DNA of 64,000 nt, from positions 25,737,741 through 25,801,740 of the forward strand of contig CM041465.1 in NCBI GenBank assembly GCA_023213395.1, given 5' to 3'. The notes under the pieces were generated by a model. The model saw only the letters and a program-made list of their open reading frames with translations. It was not told where the DNA came from and made no database searches. Within the stretch, counting starts at the first letter, position 1. Every line of letters begins with the position of its first letter. Positions 45,601 to 59,624 of this stretch are shown in pieces. The translations under genes were made by a program, and so were the position numbers. Source of the DNA: Cycas panzhihuaensis. Its lineage: Eukaryota; Cycadophyta.

Positions 45601-46150
45601 AAATCTTTTCTAGGTAGACTTGGTTTCTTAAGGCATTTTATTCCTAATTTCTCTTTAGATTCCAAGCCTATCATGAATCTTTTGAAGAAAGATATTAAGT
45701 TACGATGGACTCCTCAAGTTCAAGAGTCCTTTGATAAGTTGAAACAATCCTTAGTTTTAGCACCTATCCTTGATCCACTAAGGTTTGATAAACCTTTCAT
45801 TCTATATGTTTTAGCTATAGAGGAATCATTAGTAGGAATATTAATATAAGAGGATGACTTTGATAAAGAATAAGCTATTTATTTCATTAGTAGGACCCTG
45901 GTGACTACTAAACTTTATTATCCCCTTCCTGAAAAAGAGTGTCTTACTTTAATTTTTTCTACTAAGAAGTTATTCCACTACCTCTTTAGGAATAGGGTCT
46001 ACCTCATTGTTTAGTCAGATCCTATAAGATACTTGCTTACTAAATCTAATCTCATTAGATGATTAGATAAGTGGTATTTGTTACTTCAAGAGTTTAACTT
46101 GCAAATGGTCAATAGAAAATCTAAGAAAGGTATTATCATCCTAGAGATTA
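45601..46150 (+). pseudogene. E2 RNase H remnant
   Basis: IKSFLGRLGFLRHFIPNFS, SKPIMNLLKKDIKLRWTPQV, DKPFILYVLAIEESLVGIL, IYFISRTLVTTKLYYPLPEK, CLTLIFSTKKLFHYL, LLQEFNLQMVNRKSKKG. A continuous match to E1 through the point where E1 is cut by C. Confidence 0.7.
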
Positions 46151-46159
46151 TGGTTGATG

Positions 46160-47493
46160 CTCCTCTTCCTAATCTTACAAAGCAAACTATTGATGATTCT
46201 TTCCTAGATGAGCATGTCCTTCATATCTAGATTTTCCCTTTTGATGATCCATACTATGGAGAGATTAGGCCATTCCATTATGATCAATCTTTCCCTTATC
46301 TTTCTACCTCAAAGAACAGAAGATGAATTCAAGCTGCTACTAGGTAATGACTTTTGTTTGATGATGTAATCTATAAATATTCTTTTAATGAAATCCCATT
46401 AAGATGTCTTTCTCTTAATAAAACACTAGTTACCTTAACAAAGTCTCATGAAGGAACATGTGGTGGATATTTTGGTGGGCAATCAATGGCCCAACGCATT
46501 CTTTATATGGGCTATTATTGGACCACCTTATTTAAAGATGCTTATTCTTATATACAAAAATTTCAGAAATGCTAATATCATGCAACTTTGATATATAAGC
46601 CTCCACAAGAAATAAATTTGATAGTTTTACCTTAGCCTTTTTCCTAATAGGGTTTTGATCTCATTGGTTATATCTTTCTAGAATCTTCTCATGGGAATAA
46701 GTTTATAATAACTATTATTAAATGCTTTATAAAATAGAGTGAACCTATCCTATTAGTTATTTCTATTAGAAATATTATTGCCATGTCTATCTTTCAACAT
46801 ATCATTTATAGATTTGAGGTGCTAAATGTTATTGTTACTAATAATGGGACTTCATTCTGTAATCCCCATGTTATTGAACTATGTAATAAATTCTATATCA
46901 ATTATAGACTATCAGGCCCTTATCACTCTTAGGCGAATGGCTAGGTTGAAGCTTCAAATAAAATTTTAGCTAAATTTTAAGCTAAAATAGTTACTACATC
47001 TCATAGAGATTGGCATGCTCAATTATTTCTTGTATTATTAGCTTATAGAACCTCCATTAGGAATGCCATAGGCATGATACTATTTTCTCTTATTTATGGT
47101 CTTGAGGTCATCCTCTTATTAGAGGTTGACATTCCCTCTTTACGTGTCTCATTGAAGGAATTTACTGATGAAGAGTTCCAAAGAGAGACACATCTCTTGG
47201 AACTAGAAAAGCTAGATTAGACTCATTTACAAGCTTTATAGAATAATATGGCATCTAAGGCTAGATATTAGATTGCTCATAATAGGTCTCTTAGACCTAA
47301 GAGGTTCAGTATTGGTAATAAAGTGTTAAAGTTAGAGTATTTATATGATAAGCAATATAAGTTTTCTCCCAAATGGGTTGTTCCTTTTTTAGTAATTAAA
47401 GATTTGAATAATTGGGCTTATTAAATTTCAATAATGGAAGGTCTAGAATTTAAAAAGTTTATTAATTCTCAGTATTTAAGAAAGTTCTATGCC
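46160..47493 (+). pseudogene. E2 integrase remnant
   Basis: HHCC region: SHEGTCGGYFGGQSMAQRIL and YIQKFQKC (46,354-46,575). Core: first Asp in GFDLIGYI, second position reads IVTNNGTSFCN (Asp to Asn), third reads GxVEASNKIL with Glu kept. C-terminal part: YKFSPKWVVPFLVIKDLNNW and FKKFINSQYLRKFYA, colinear with the GC-rich element. Ends with TAG at about 47,495. Confidence 0.75.
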
Positions 47494-47552
47494 TAGTATC
47501 ACTCATCCTTACCTCTACAATGAGGATAAACTATGGCTTTGAATCTTTCTCT

Positions 47553-47557
47553 TTGCC
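47553..47557 (+). repeat. Target-site duplication of element F, left copy
   Basis: TTGCC directly before the left LTR; the same five bases follow the right LTR at 54,299-54,303. Confidence 0.85.
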
Positions 47558-48611
47558 TGATCCCAAAAGAGCTTAGTTGGTGAAGAAGTCAATTATCAAC
47601 CTTTTCTCCTTGAGATCCTGGGAGTTAGTGTAGAAATCTCAATAACATCAAAACAACAATGAGGCCATGAAAGGAAAATTCTACACCAAATAATTTATTC
47701 TTGGAATTGATCCAAAAGTATGAGGAATAATACTTTTATTAAACCATGAAATCTCCATTTAATGGTGGAGAAATCAACTAGCAAAAGAATGGTAAAATTA
47801 CAAGGGAATAAATGTTACAATTATACCATAAGGGGGACTCCAACCCTCCAAATGCCTCTCCAAGGATGCTTCCCAAGTCAAGTCTCCAAGAACCACCTCT
47901 CCAACCTGTATAAGGGCTCAATTTATAGAAAGAAACCTGAATTGCATGTTTAACAAGTGGCAATCATGCAAGTATAACCACTAGCCACCAGAATGCATGT
48001 TGTCCAAGTGGCCTTCATATAATTCTTAAAAAATTACAACTTGTAATAGATCTTAACGTACTCCAATTTGGCTAAAATTTGGTACACGTATAGGAACACA
48101 TGTCCCCTTATCTTCCTCAAATTTTTAGCTCATTTTGATGTCATTTGGCTACATCTTTATTCATTTAATAATAATATGCATTTGCTATTTTTCTGCTATC
48201 CAAGTGGCCTTCATGTAATTCTTAAAAGTTGTGGCTTGTAAATGACCTTAACGGACTCCAATTAATCTAAAATTTGGTACACGTATAGGAACGCATGTCT
48301 CCTCCGCTTCCTCAAAATTATAGCTTATTTGGATGTCATTTGGCCATGTTTCTATTCATATAATTATAATATATATTTTGTATTTTTTTCTGCTAGCTGT
48401 GGGATTAATTTTTATGCAAAGACAAGGCTTGAACTCTAATCAAATGATATTTTCTGAACCCCACATTTTGTACACATCTAGTGAGATGTGTCTTATCCCT
48501 TTAAACAAAATTTCATAGAATTTTTATACCATTTGGCCATATCTCTTTTAGTTATTCCAATGCCTAGCATTTTCTGCATCCTGTAAACATATGGTAGATC
48601 CTCCTGGATCA
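47558..48611 (-). repeat. 3' LTR of element F (1,054 bp)
   Basis: On the minus strand TGATCCAGGAGGATC... to ...GCTCTTTTGGGATCA, with inverted TGATCC/GGATCA ends. Pairs with 53,244-54,298. Confidence 0.92.
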
Positions 48612-48628
48612 TGGCTCCCCCTTCCTTG
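48612..48628 (-). promoter_or_regulatory. Polypurine tract of element F
   Basis: The minus strand reads CCAAGGAAGGGGGAGCCA immediately before the 3' LTR (positions 48,612-48,629), the primer for plus-strand cDNA synthesis. Confidence 0.8.
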
Positions 48629-48652
48629 GAAAATAGCCAAATCCTGTTTCGC

Positions 48653-50112
48653 TTAGAATTGGAGATGGGGGAAGTGTTGTTCTCCTTGTTGCCTACTAAA
48701 CCACTTGGCCTTACTAGGCAATTGCCCTGCTACTCCAATCCTGAAAGATTCATGTGTCTTATGTCTTGTTTTGGTAGATTTTCTCTCCAAGATACAATCT
48801 TCCTTGAGATGCTCCTCACTTTCCAAATATAAATCATCAACTGAAGGTAAAGTAAACCGGTCCTGTTTCTCATCTAGCATGGAGGGCTCAAAGAGATTTA
48901 AGTATTCAGCATTTACTACTGAATATATTTGCATATAAGGTGGAAGATCAAGTTGGAAAGCATTGCCACCTACTTTTCTCAAAATCTTGAATGGTCCATA
49001 CCTTATAGGTTTGAGTTTCTTACCTTCTCCATTTAACCTCTCCTTGCTCAAGTATAACCATACTAAATCTCCTTCTTGGAAAGTACACTCTTGTCTATGC
49101 TTGTCATGTCTTTCCTTGTACTTTTGTTGAGTCCTTAGAAGTTGATCATGTACTTCTTTGTGGACTCTGGATCTTCTCCAAGTATCTTAAAGCCTTGTCA
49201 TGCTCCTCCTTCTCTTTGACGGATCCTTCCTTAGCTTGCATGGAAAACTCTAAGTCAAATGGACTTTGAGGTAAGTATCCCAAACAAACTTCAAAGGTGC
49301 TTTAGAGTGTGATGCATGCATTGCTCTATTAAAAGCAAATTGTAGAAAAGCCAATGATTCATCCCAAGTCTTTGGATGCTTGGAATTGTATCCCCTCAAT
49401 AGATGTACCAAAGTTCTGTTTACTACTTCGGTTTGCCCATCTGTTTGAGGATGGAAACTTGTACTCCTCTTCAATTTGGTATCCATCATCTCCCATAGTG
49501 ACTTCCAAAATGATGAAAGGAATCGAGTGTCCCGATCTGAAATGATGGAAGAAGGCAAGCCAAAATTTTTCCATACATGCTCGAAGAATAACTCAGCTGC
49601 TCCTGTACCTGTGATTATCTTCTTACAAGGTATTAGACATATCATTTTACTAAACCTATCTACAACAACAAAAGATAATCATGTCCCTTCCTAGTCATGG
49701 GAAGTCCCCCTAAAAAATCAATGGAGATACTTTCCCAAGGCCTAGTGGGAATAGGTAGGGGTGTATACAATCCTAATTTTCTAGAAGAAGGCTTAGAAGT
49801 ATTACACATTACACATCCTTTTACATATTTTTTTACATCATTTTGCATTTTTGGCCATACAACATATCTTCTCAAGTTTTCTAAAGTCTTCTCTATACCA
49901 AAGTGACCAACTACTTTAGAAGTATGGGCTTCTCTAAGCTACTTGATCTTGTCTCCTTTTGATGGAACATAGAGTTGCTCCCCTTTGAAAAGTAGACCAT
50001 CCTTCCAAGCAAGCTGGGAAGGTCTTCCTTTCGCTAGGTTCTCTAATTGTTCCTTCAAAGCTTCATCTTCATGGTACAAGTCTTTGTACTCTTCATGATA
50101 CATTGGTTCCAC
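48653..50112 (-). pseudogene. Element F integrase and C-terminal domain
   Basis: Minus strand. Zinc-binding part REAHTSKVVGHFG and CVMCNTSKPSSRKLGLY (49,750-49,910). Catalytic triad complete: Asp in WESISIDFLGGLP, Asp in SSIISDRDTRFLSSFW, Glu in DGQTEVVNRTL. A frameshift at about 49,660 and another after 49,250 split it into pieces. The C-terminal tail (132 codons, 48,653-49,051) has KLKPIRYGPFKILRKVGGNA and YSVVNAEYLNLFEPS, a GPF/Y-type module, followed by DCILERKSTKTRHKTHESFR and VAGQLPSKAKWF, which may be a diverged chromodomain-type tail. Confidence 0.8.
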
Positions 50113-51625
50113 CTACAAACTCATAAGAGAACTACAAACAAAAGTAGAAGAAGAAGTGGAACAAGGTGGTCTAGATAACATATCAGCAATTTTGTTATTA
50201 GATCCCTTTTTATACTTAATTACAATATTGAATTGTTGTAAATAACTTATCCACTTCATGTGTCTTGCTTGCTGTAATTTACTTTGAGTTTGTAAAAATT
50301 GAAGAGGCTTATGATCGGTATGAACTACAACCTCTTTTCCGAGCAAGTATGACCTCCAATGCTTGCATGCTTGATGAAGTGCGAACATTTCTCGATCATA
50401 TGTTGGGTAGTTCTTCACTTGAGGAGTGAAGGCTTCTGAATGGTACGCAATGGGCTTCCCATCTTGAATAAGGACAGCTCCCATCGCATTTCCACTTGCA
50501 TCAGCTTCTACTTCAAAAGGCCTTTGCAAATTTGGCATTGCCAAAACTGGTGCTTTACAAATTTTCTTCTTTAAAAGAAGAAAGGCTTCTTCCTCCTTGG
50601 AACCCCAAGTAAACTTTCTACTAGATTTTGTCAATCCATGTAGAGGTCTTGCAACTCGTGAGAAATGAAGAATAAACTTTCTCAAGTATTGACAAGCTCC
50701 TAAAAAACTTCTCACCTCTGTGATGTTTGTTGGCCTAGGCCATTTGAGGATGGCTTGAGTCTTGAGTGGATCAATGTTCAACTTTCCTCCTCCAACCACA
50801 AAGCCTAAGAAGATCAAGTTCTCCTTACCAAATTCACACTTCTTCACATTAAGCTTCAAATGATGCTTAGCCATAGTCTTTAAAACTTCTTCTATGTGCT
50901 GCAAATGTTCCTCCCATGTGTTCTTGAAAATCAAAATGTCATCAAGATAGACAACAACAAAATTATCCAAGTAAGGCCTTAATATTTCATTCATTAGCCT
51001 CATGAATGTTGCGAGCATTACACAATCCGAAAGGCATAACCATCCATTCAAAGAGTCCTTGCTTTGTTTTGAAGACCGTCTTCCATGTGTCCTCCTCCTT
51101 GACCCTAACTTGGTGATAACCACTTTTAAATCCAATTTAGTGAAATAACAAGCATCTTTGAATTTGATCAAGCAAATCATCTATACGAGGCAAAGGGTAG
51201 CGATTTTTAATTGTAATTTTATTCAAAGCACGAAAATCTATACACGTTCTCCATCCTCCATCCTTCTTAGGCACCAAGACAATTGGTGACCCATAAGGTG
51301 AACATGAAGGTCTTATGACCCCTTGATTAAGCAACTCCTCAACTTGCTTCTTTATCTCATTATTTTCTACAATGGAGTGCCTATATAAAGCAACATTAGG
51401 TAATGGTGCATCTACTACAAGAGTGATTTCATGCTCTATCTTTCTCTTTGGTGGAAGCCCATCAACATGTTGAAATAAAATATCATACCTTGTCTTTAAC
51501 TCATCAATTTGTTGCATTTGTTTAGGTGATATAATAAGAGTGTGAGTAGAAGGACCTTCTTCATCTCTTGGCTCTTCTTTTCTCCTTACCATTAAGATGA
51601 CAAATTTACCACAATCATTGATCAT
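50113..51625 (-). pseudogene. Element F reverse transcriptase and RNase H
   Basis: Two overlapping open frames (162 and 355 codons, minus strand). [42 protein letters not shown], then a frame change near 51,060-51,150 (the SGYHQ region is garbled), then FVVVYLDDILIF with both catalytic Asp. RNase H: FEVEADASGNAMGAVLIQDG, YDREMFAL, VVHTDHKPLQ and NKIADMLSRPP, with all acidic residues present. Very close to functional apart from the frame change(s). Confidence 0.88.
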
Positions 51626-52075
51626 CCTTTTTTGCTTGAGTAGCTGAAATTAATGCTATCTTATCCAAGTGCTTCTTTGTGGCCTTTATGATGAAGCCCT
51701 TGTTATCCTTCATCAATCGATACTTTCTCTCCCTTCGATAGAAGAGTGCATCTCGATCCCACAAGTAGGGACTTCCAAGCACAACATGGCATACATCCAG
51801 TGGCACCACATCACATATTACCTCATCAACAAAATCATTAGTGATGGAAAATTTAAGTGTACATTGCTTTGATATTTGCATTTCCACATCTTTATGGATC
51901 CAACCAAGAGGATATGGGTGAGGGTGAGGAGTAGTTACCAAACCAATGCTCTTTACCAAACTTTACGAGATCAAATTCTTTTGGCTTCCTGGATCTATAA
52001 TGGCACCAATCATACTATTTCCTACTTGAAGCTTCAAGTGAAATAGTTCCTCCCTTGTAGCATCATCTTCATAAT
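51615..52075 (-). pseudogene. Element F protease
   Basis: Minus strand: IGAIIDPGSQKNLIS at about 51,965-52,010 is the active-site loop (D-P-G-S where the usual form is D-S-G-S/A), then a TAA, then 114 codons open (51,615-51,959) including VVLGSPYLWDRDALFYRRER, the conserved protease end. The catalytic Asp is kept. Confidence 0.75.
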
Positions 52076-53200
52076 TTATAAGTAGAGTGACCTTCTCTTC
52101 TTCTCCTTCACTTTGAATCTCCACCTCGTAAAGTAGTGCTTTCCTTTTCCTTCTTTCTTAATTCCATATCCTTGATATGCTTCGGCTTTAGTTACGGATG
52201 CAACTTCCAACACTTTCTTTGTAATATGACCACTAATATCACAATGCTCACAATAGTTAGAACTTTTAACAAAATTAGTTCTTTTCTTCTTTCCTTCTTG
52301 CCTTTTTGATGAGTGCAATTTAGGATTCTTTTCATACTTATTAGAAGTAAAAGTAGAATCTTTAGACATGAATGTAGATTTCTTACTTTTACTTTCTATT
52401 GCCATAGCCATCCTACTTGCTTCTCCAATGGATTGAACCTAAAAAAGCCTTAGTTCCTTCCTTATGTATTCATGTAATCCTCCAATGAATTTCATAAGAG
52501 TGACACGTTCATCCATATTAATACCAAGTAGCATGCCATGCCTAAAAAATAAAGAAGTATAGTCTTGGACACTTACACCTCTCCCTTGGCATAAATATTG
52601 CCAAGTGACCCGTTGGTCTTCCTCATGACCTGTGGGGTAGAATTACTTCTTTATTATTTTCTTAAAATCCCTCCATGAAAAAGAAGATACATCATGAGTC
52701 TTTAAATATGCATTCCACCATGTCAATGCATGTTTACACAACTTGAGCCTAGCAAATGAAAGCTTTTGAGCATTACTATAAGCATAGATTGTGAAGTAGG
52801 TTTCAAGTTGATCCAACCAATGGTCTAACTTTTCAGCATTTACCTCTCCATCATAAGTTGGAATATCCAACTTTGCCTCCACCTTGAAGGGTTGATGAGA
52901 TGAAGTACCCTTGCTTTCTTCAAAAGAGTGCTTTAAGGTCTCCTCCTCTTCCTCTTCATGGTCGTGGTCATATGTGGATCCTCCTTCAAATTCCTTCTCT
53001 TTGCCTTTTCCTTTGACTAGAGGTAGAATGTGGGTCATCATTTGCATCAAGGCTTCGACGTTCTTCTCAAGCCTTTCAAATCTAATTTCTCCATCTTCTT
53101 TTTTAGCCATGGTGCTTGGATTCTTTCTTTGTCTTCTTGGTGATTGCAACACAAGAAAGTCTTCACCTTTCTCTTTGTATCCTTTCCTTGTTTGTACCAT
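52076..53200 (-). pseudogene. Element F gag
   Basis: Starts at 53,200 (MVQTRKGYKEKGEDF), shortly after the primer site. First 185 codons open: an acidic HDHEEEEEE stretch and the gag core KLDIPTYDGEVNAEKLDHWL, RLKLCKHALTWWNAYLK. After a stop at about 52,640 the frame continues to a Lys/Ser-rich region and zinc knuckle CEHCDISGHITKKV (52,076-52,411), in which the last Cys is lost. Forms particles and binds RNA. Confidence 0.82.
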
Positions 53201-53225
53201 TCAAGTACCTACAACAAAGATCAGA

Positions 53226-53238
53226 GGCTCTGATACCA
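53226..53238 (-). promoter_or_regulatory. Primer binding site of element F
   Basis: The minus strand reads TGGTATCAGAGCC, the exact plant initiator-tRNA-Met site, 5 nt inside the 5' LTR. Confidence 0.92.
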
Positions 53239-53243
53239 AAATA

Positions 53244-54298
53244 TGATCCCAAAAGAGCTTAGTTGGTGAAGAAGTCAATTATCAACCTTTTCTCCTTGAG
53301 ATCCTGGGAGTTAGTGTAGAAATCTCAATAACATCAAAACAACAATAAGGCCATGAAAGGAAAATTCTACACCAAATAATTTATTCTTGGAATTGATCCA
53401 AAAGTATGAGGAATAATACTTTTATTAAACCATGAAAATCTCCATTTAATGGTGGAGAAATCAACTAGCAAAAGAATGGTAAAATTACAAGGGAATAAAT
53501 GTTACAATTATACCATAAGGGGGACTCCAACCCTCCAAATGCCTCTCCAAGGATGCTTCCCAAGTCAAGTCTCCAAGAACCACCTCTCCAACCTGTATAA
53601 GGGCTCAATTTATAGAAAGAAACCTAAATTGCATGTTTAACAAGTGGCAATCATGCAAGTATAACCACTAACCACCAGAATGCATGTTGTCCAAGTGGCC
53701 TTCATATAATGCTTAAAACATTACAGCTTGTAATAGATCTTAACGTACTCCAATTTGGCTAAACTTTGGTACACATATAGGAACGCATGTCCCCTCATCT
53801 TCCTCAAATTTTCAGCTCATTTTGATGTCATTTGACTGCATTTTTATTCATTTAATAATAATATGTATTTGCTATTTTTCTGCTGTCCAAGTGGCCTTCA
53901 TGCAATTCTTAAAAGTTGCAGCTTATAACTGACCTTAATGGACTCCAATTCAGCTCAAATTTGGTACACATATAGGAACGCATGTCTTCTCCGCTTCCTC
54001 AAAATTTTAGCTCATTTGGATGTCATTTTACCATGTTTCTATTCATATAATGATAATATATTTTTTCTATTTTTTTCTGCTAGCTATGGGATTAATTTTT
54101 ATGCAAAGACAAGGCTTGAACTCTAATCAAATGATATTTTCTGAACCCCATATTTTGTACACATCTAGTGAGATGTGTCTTATCCCTTTAAACAAAATTT
54201 CATAGAAGTTTGATACCATTTGGCCATATCTCTTTTAGTTATGCCAATGCCTAGCATTTTCCGTATCCTGTAAACATATGGTAGATCCTCCTGGATCA
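53244..54298 (-). repeat. 5' LTR of element F (1,055 bp)
   Basis: Same ends as the left copy. Differences from it are spread evenly and are mostly C/T and G/A, giving roughly 95% identity by eye. It drives F's transcription toward lower coordinates. Confidence 0.92.
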
Positions 54299-54303
54299 TT
54301 GCC
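54299..54303 (+). repeat. Target-site duplication of element F, right copy
   Basis: TTGCC, identical to 47,553-47,557. Confidence 0.85.
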
Positions 54304-55849
54304 TAATGAGCTAAAACTATGGGTAATTTATTTTTCTTTGGTCTTTTCTTACCTTCTTTTGAGTTTTATTAAATGTCTTACTCATGATCATATAAGTCCT
54401 TTGATCTTTCTAGAATTTGCGTTGATTATAAGTGCTCTCTTATGATATTTTGATCTTGTTCTCTTTTAAGTCCCATACTCAAGGGAGAATTTGGGCCCTC
54501 AGCTTTATCATATTTTCATTCTTGAAAGAGGGACATTTCCATCAACTTCAGATACTTTGTTATTGGTTGAGATTATACTTTTATTTACTAGTACTTCACC
54601 TTAAGAATTTTTTCTTGGTCATATATCACTTACTATTTTCTTTTGATTGCTTTTATTATCATTGGTTAACTCTATCTATCTTTTGAAGTGAATACTCATT
54701 CTGTCATATTCCCTTTATGTTTGGAGACACTATGATTTTGATCTCCTCTTTTCCTATGGTTTGATCCTTAAGGAGATTAGTATCTTTCATCTTAGATTCT
54801 ATTAAAAAGGATAAATCCTTACTGTGTTGAGTAAAATAATTTCATAATTGGATGATTATGATTCCCTTCTTATTAAGAAAAAGTGAAAGTGAAAGCAATT
54901 AAAAATAAAAAAGAACAAAGAAAAAAAAAAGTTATATATGTGTGTATATGTGTGTATGTATGTGTATAGTTATCATTCTCTTATAATCTAGGGCAAGTCG
55001 TATGATGGATTCATCCCCACCTATCCATCTATAGGTTAGGTTCATTTGGATGAGTCATTCAGGATTTTTGGATCTAGTTGCTTGGGTCCAATGTGGCCTC
55101 AGTTATGATTGAACTCTACTTGATACCTTTTGTTGGTACTGATCATGATCATCCCAATTATAATTCTTCTTTTTCTTCACCACAGTCAGAACTTATTTCA
55201 TTCACTACCGTCTTCTTATTGGTTGATTCCTATACTCTCCTTTATTAATCACACTGTATCCAAAATTTAATCCCATTTTTTTCATGGCATTAAGTATATT
55301 CATTGATTGAAGTAGTAGAGGTAACCTAGGACCGTCTGCTTCTACTTGGGTGATTTATGACTAATGAGAAAGTCCTCTCCTCTCTATTAGATCTTTTATA
55401 CCTAGGGTAACTAATAATGAAGCTTAGTATTTTGCTATTATAGGAGATTTATCTGATATTTCTCACTTTTACCTTTGATCCATCATTATATATTCTAACT
55501 CTTAGGTTGTAATCTATTAGTTAGTTGGGATGTATTAGGTGTACTCACCATGACTCCTTCTCCTTCATCATTAGGCTTCATCATTATTGCCATTATTTTC
55601 ATTAGTTACCATCTAGTATATCCCTTGTTCTCTTAATGTTAAAGCTAATACTCTTGTTACCTCTATCTTGGATGATGACTTTCATTGAATTTTGTCTTTA
55701 TAGTTTGGGGCACCTCTCTTTGGAATGAGTATAAACTACCACTCCAAAATGAGTATATCCTAATACTTCATAAAGAGTATAAACTATAAGTTCGGGAAGA
55801 TAAAGATTTAAGTAGTCTAAAGATTAAGATGATAGGTGGAAGAGTGAAA
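54304..55849 (+). other. E2 3' region, middle piece
   Basis: 1.5 kb between F and G, continuing E2 after its integrase. No protein recognised on either strand. Contains a (TGTGTATA)n-like simple repeat at about 54,932-54,968. By analogy with the GC-rich element this is the spacer between integrase and the antisense gene. Confidence 0.45.
55845..55849 (+). repeat. Target-site duplication of element G, left copy
   Basis: TGAAA before the left LTR; repeated at 62,712-62,716. Confidence 0.85.
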
Positions 55850-56091
55850 TGTTATGAGCCTCCTTAAAAAGTTAATTAACTATATTATTTCTGAATGGGT
55901 ATTATTGAAAGGATGCAACCTTTAAGTAAAAGGGTCTATTATACATATAAATACAACTTCCAATGTATTGTAAACCATCACTTATTTTTATCAATTAATT
56001 ATATGGACTTTTGATTATAAATCTCTTCTAAAGTTCTTTGGTGCATTCAATATTTGGCTTCCACCTCAAGTTACAGAGTAGATCCATAACA
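55850..56091 (+). repeat. 5' LTR of element G (242 bp)
   Basis: TGTTATGAGCCTCC... to ...GATCCATAACA. A TATA-like ATACATATAAATAC lies in the middle at about 55,944, followed by TTCCAATGTATTGTAAACC. Pairs with 62,470-62,711. Confidence 0.92.
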
Positions 56092-56093
56092 AG

Positions 56094-56104
56094 TGGTATT
56101 AGAG
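56094..56104 (+). promoter_or_regulatory. Primer binding site of element G, decayed
   Basis: TGGTATTAGAG, 2 nt after the LTR; one C-to-T change from the initiator-tRNA-Met site. Confidence 0.75.
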
Positions 56105-57829
<1,725 letters not shown>

Positions 57830-59000
57830 ATGACAGAAAGGCAGTGGAATTGTACTTACATAATCATTAAAATAATGTACACTAAAGATATGGCAGATAA
57901 CACCGTTCAAAAAGAAATCATCGAACTAATCACTCAAGTAGTCTATAACACGGTCCAAACATCAAATGCTCTCTTAAATCATACATTACATCAAATTTTG
58001 GATAAACTAACGATCATAGTGACAAGTAGAAAGGAATATATGGTTGTCCCAGATTCAAAAAATGAAGCAATGAGTCGCCAATCATATATTAGACATCAAA
58101 CTATAAGAAATCAGTTGAGTCCTCAGATATCTCTAATTAATTTTGAAAACGAGGTTATCAGAAAGTATCTTAATGAATATCACAACTTAACTCCTGAAGA
58201 ACAAAAGATAGTAGGTTTTTAAGCTTACTTTAACTACCTACAAAGTATTCAAATACAAAAAAAGAAAAAGTTAGAAAAAATTACTATACAACATTTTAGT
58301 TTAGAGCAAAAATCACATGAACTGAGAGTGCAGATACAATAAATGGAAAACCATTTCTGCTTAATGGAAATTGAGCCAGTATAGCAAGTTTCGATAGCCA
58401 CTCTATGCATGGATGGGATAGCATGTGAATGGTGGCAGTGCCTCGAATGAACTTCTTTTTGAAATCAATTACCTACCTAGAAAGAATTTGTGTGTTTATT
58501 CATTAAGCAATTTGAAACCATATCTAATCACGATTATTATTGTGAGTTACGAAAATTAAAGCAAACGGGTTCTGTGGAAGAATATAGTGAAACATTTACG
58601 AGGCTAAGCTATGTGTTAGAAGACATTTTGACTAATCAACTTATCCAACTATATATAGATGGTCTAATAACAGAAATCCAAACCGATGTTAAAATTCAAG
58701 AACCTCAGGATCTGAATAAGGCAATACAACTAGCCAAAATACAGGAAGGAAAGATTAATGAATTATGGAAGGCAAGAACAAGACCTTATATTCCTCTGTA
58801 TGCTCGTTCTAATCCTCCTTTAGCTATATGACCTGGTCTTATACCTAACAAAGTTACTCGACCAGTTAAGCCATTACTTCAAAGAATAAGAGCCAAGCAA
58901 GAAGAATTACAAAAAAAGAATCTCTGTTTCAAGTGTGCTGAAAAATGGACACCTAATCATAAATGTCAAAAAAATTAATTATATACGATCGAATTATCTC
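57830..59000 (+). pseudogene. Element G gag
   Basis: Open from 57,830 (130 codons) to a stop at 58,220, then a broken frame with MENHFCLMEIEPV, LCMDGIACEWWQCLE (the chromovirus gag WWQ motif, about 58,425), and FIKQFETISNHDYYCELRKL, GSVEEYSETFTRLSYVL (58,490-58,831). Zinc knuckle CFKCAEKWTPNHKC at 58,925-58,966 in the form C-x2-C-x7-H-x-C. An acidic stretch follows. Confidence 0.75.
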
Positions 59001-59129
59001 TGGTAGCACAGGATGAGGAAATTGAAGAAGAGGATGAGACTGAGGATGGCCAAGAAAATATTGAAAATCAAGAATACCAATATAACGAGGAGGAGGACAT
59101 CTTAAAAACGTTATTCTCAGCTATGAGTG

Positions 59130-59610
59130 GTTTGACAAGGTTTGACACGTTTAGACTATGAGGATTTATTAAAAATCAACCTATTATGATTTTGATCAAT
59201 CTCGAAAGTACTCATAATTTTATTAATAGAATATTAGCTCAACACTTAAAATTATTTCCATCTGGAACATCACCTTTTCAAGTAAGTATTAGAGGGTGAT
59301 AAGTTATATCTAGACAAGGAATGGTGGAAAACCTTAAAATCTCAATTGGTGACGTTATTCTTAAAGAAAATTTTTATGTATTGGATGTTGGTGGAGTAGA
59401 TATTATTCTAGGAAGTCAATGGTTACGAACTTTGGGAACTTTTGAGATGAATCTTGAAGAATTATTTATGAGATATAAGAAAGATGGAAGAATTATCGTC
59501 CTTCAAGGAGAAAAACTTAGGAATAACCAACTGATATCCTGTAAAAAAATAGAAAAATTAATCAAGAAAGGCCATCATGGTATGATGGTTCAACTTTTTT
59601 TGATCTAGGC
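59130..59610 (+). pseudogene. Element G protease
   Basis: Active-site loop reads MILINLESTHNFINRILAQH at about 59,186, where the family has LxDSGATHNFI; Asp is Asn and Gly is Glu. It continues open from 59,321: ISIGDVILKENFYVLDVGGV and IILGSQWLRTLGTFEMN, the conserved protease end (LGMxWLxxLG). Confidence 0.75.
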
Positions 59611-59624
59611 AGAAATTAAACTAA

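Larger units (their letters stand above)
47558..54298 (-). mobile_element. Element F: complete chromovirus-like Ty3/gypsy, minus strand, 6,741 bp
   Basis: Two ~1,055-bp LTRs (about 95% identical by eye, mostly transitions), primer site, gag, protease, RT, RNase H, integrase and a polypurine tract, flanked by the TSD TTGCC. The polyprotein is only lightly damaged (a handful of stops and frameshifts), making F the best-preserved sense polyprotein in the window. Inserted in the 3' region of E2. Gypsy order is seen on the minus strand from right to left. Confidence 0.92.

Noticed and set aside
48611-48938. Plus-strand ORFs overlapping the integrase tail of F
   Set aside because: Shadows of the minus-strand coding sequence, which has clear GPF-type motifs.
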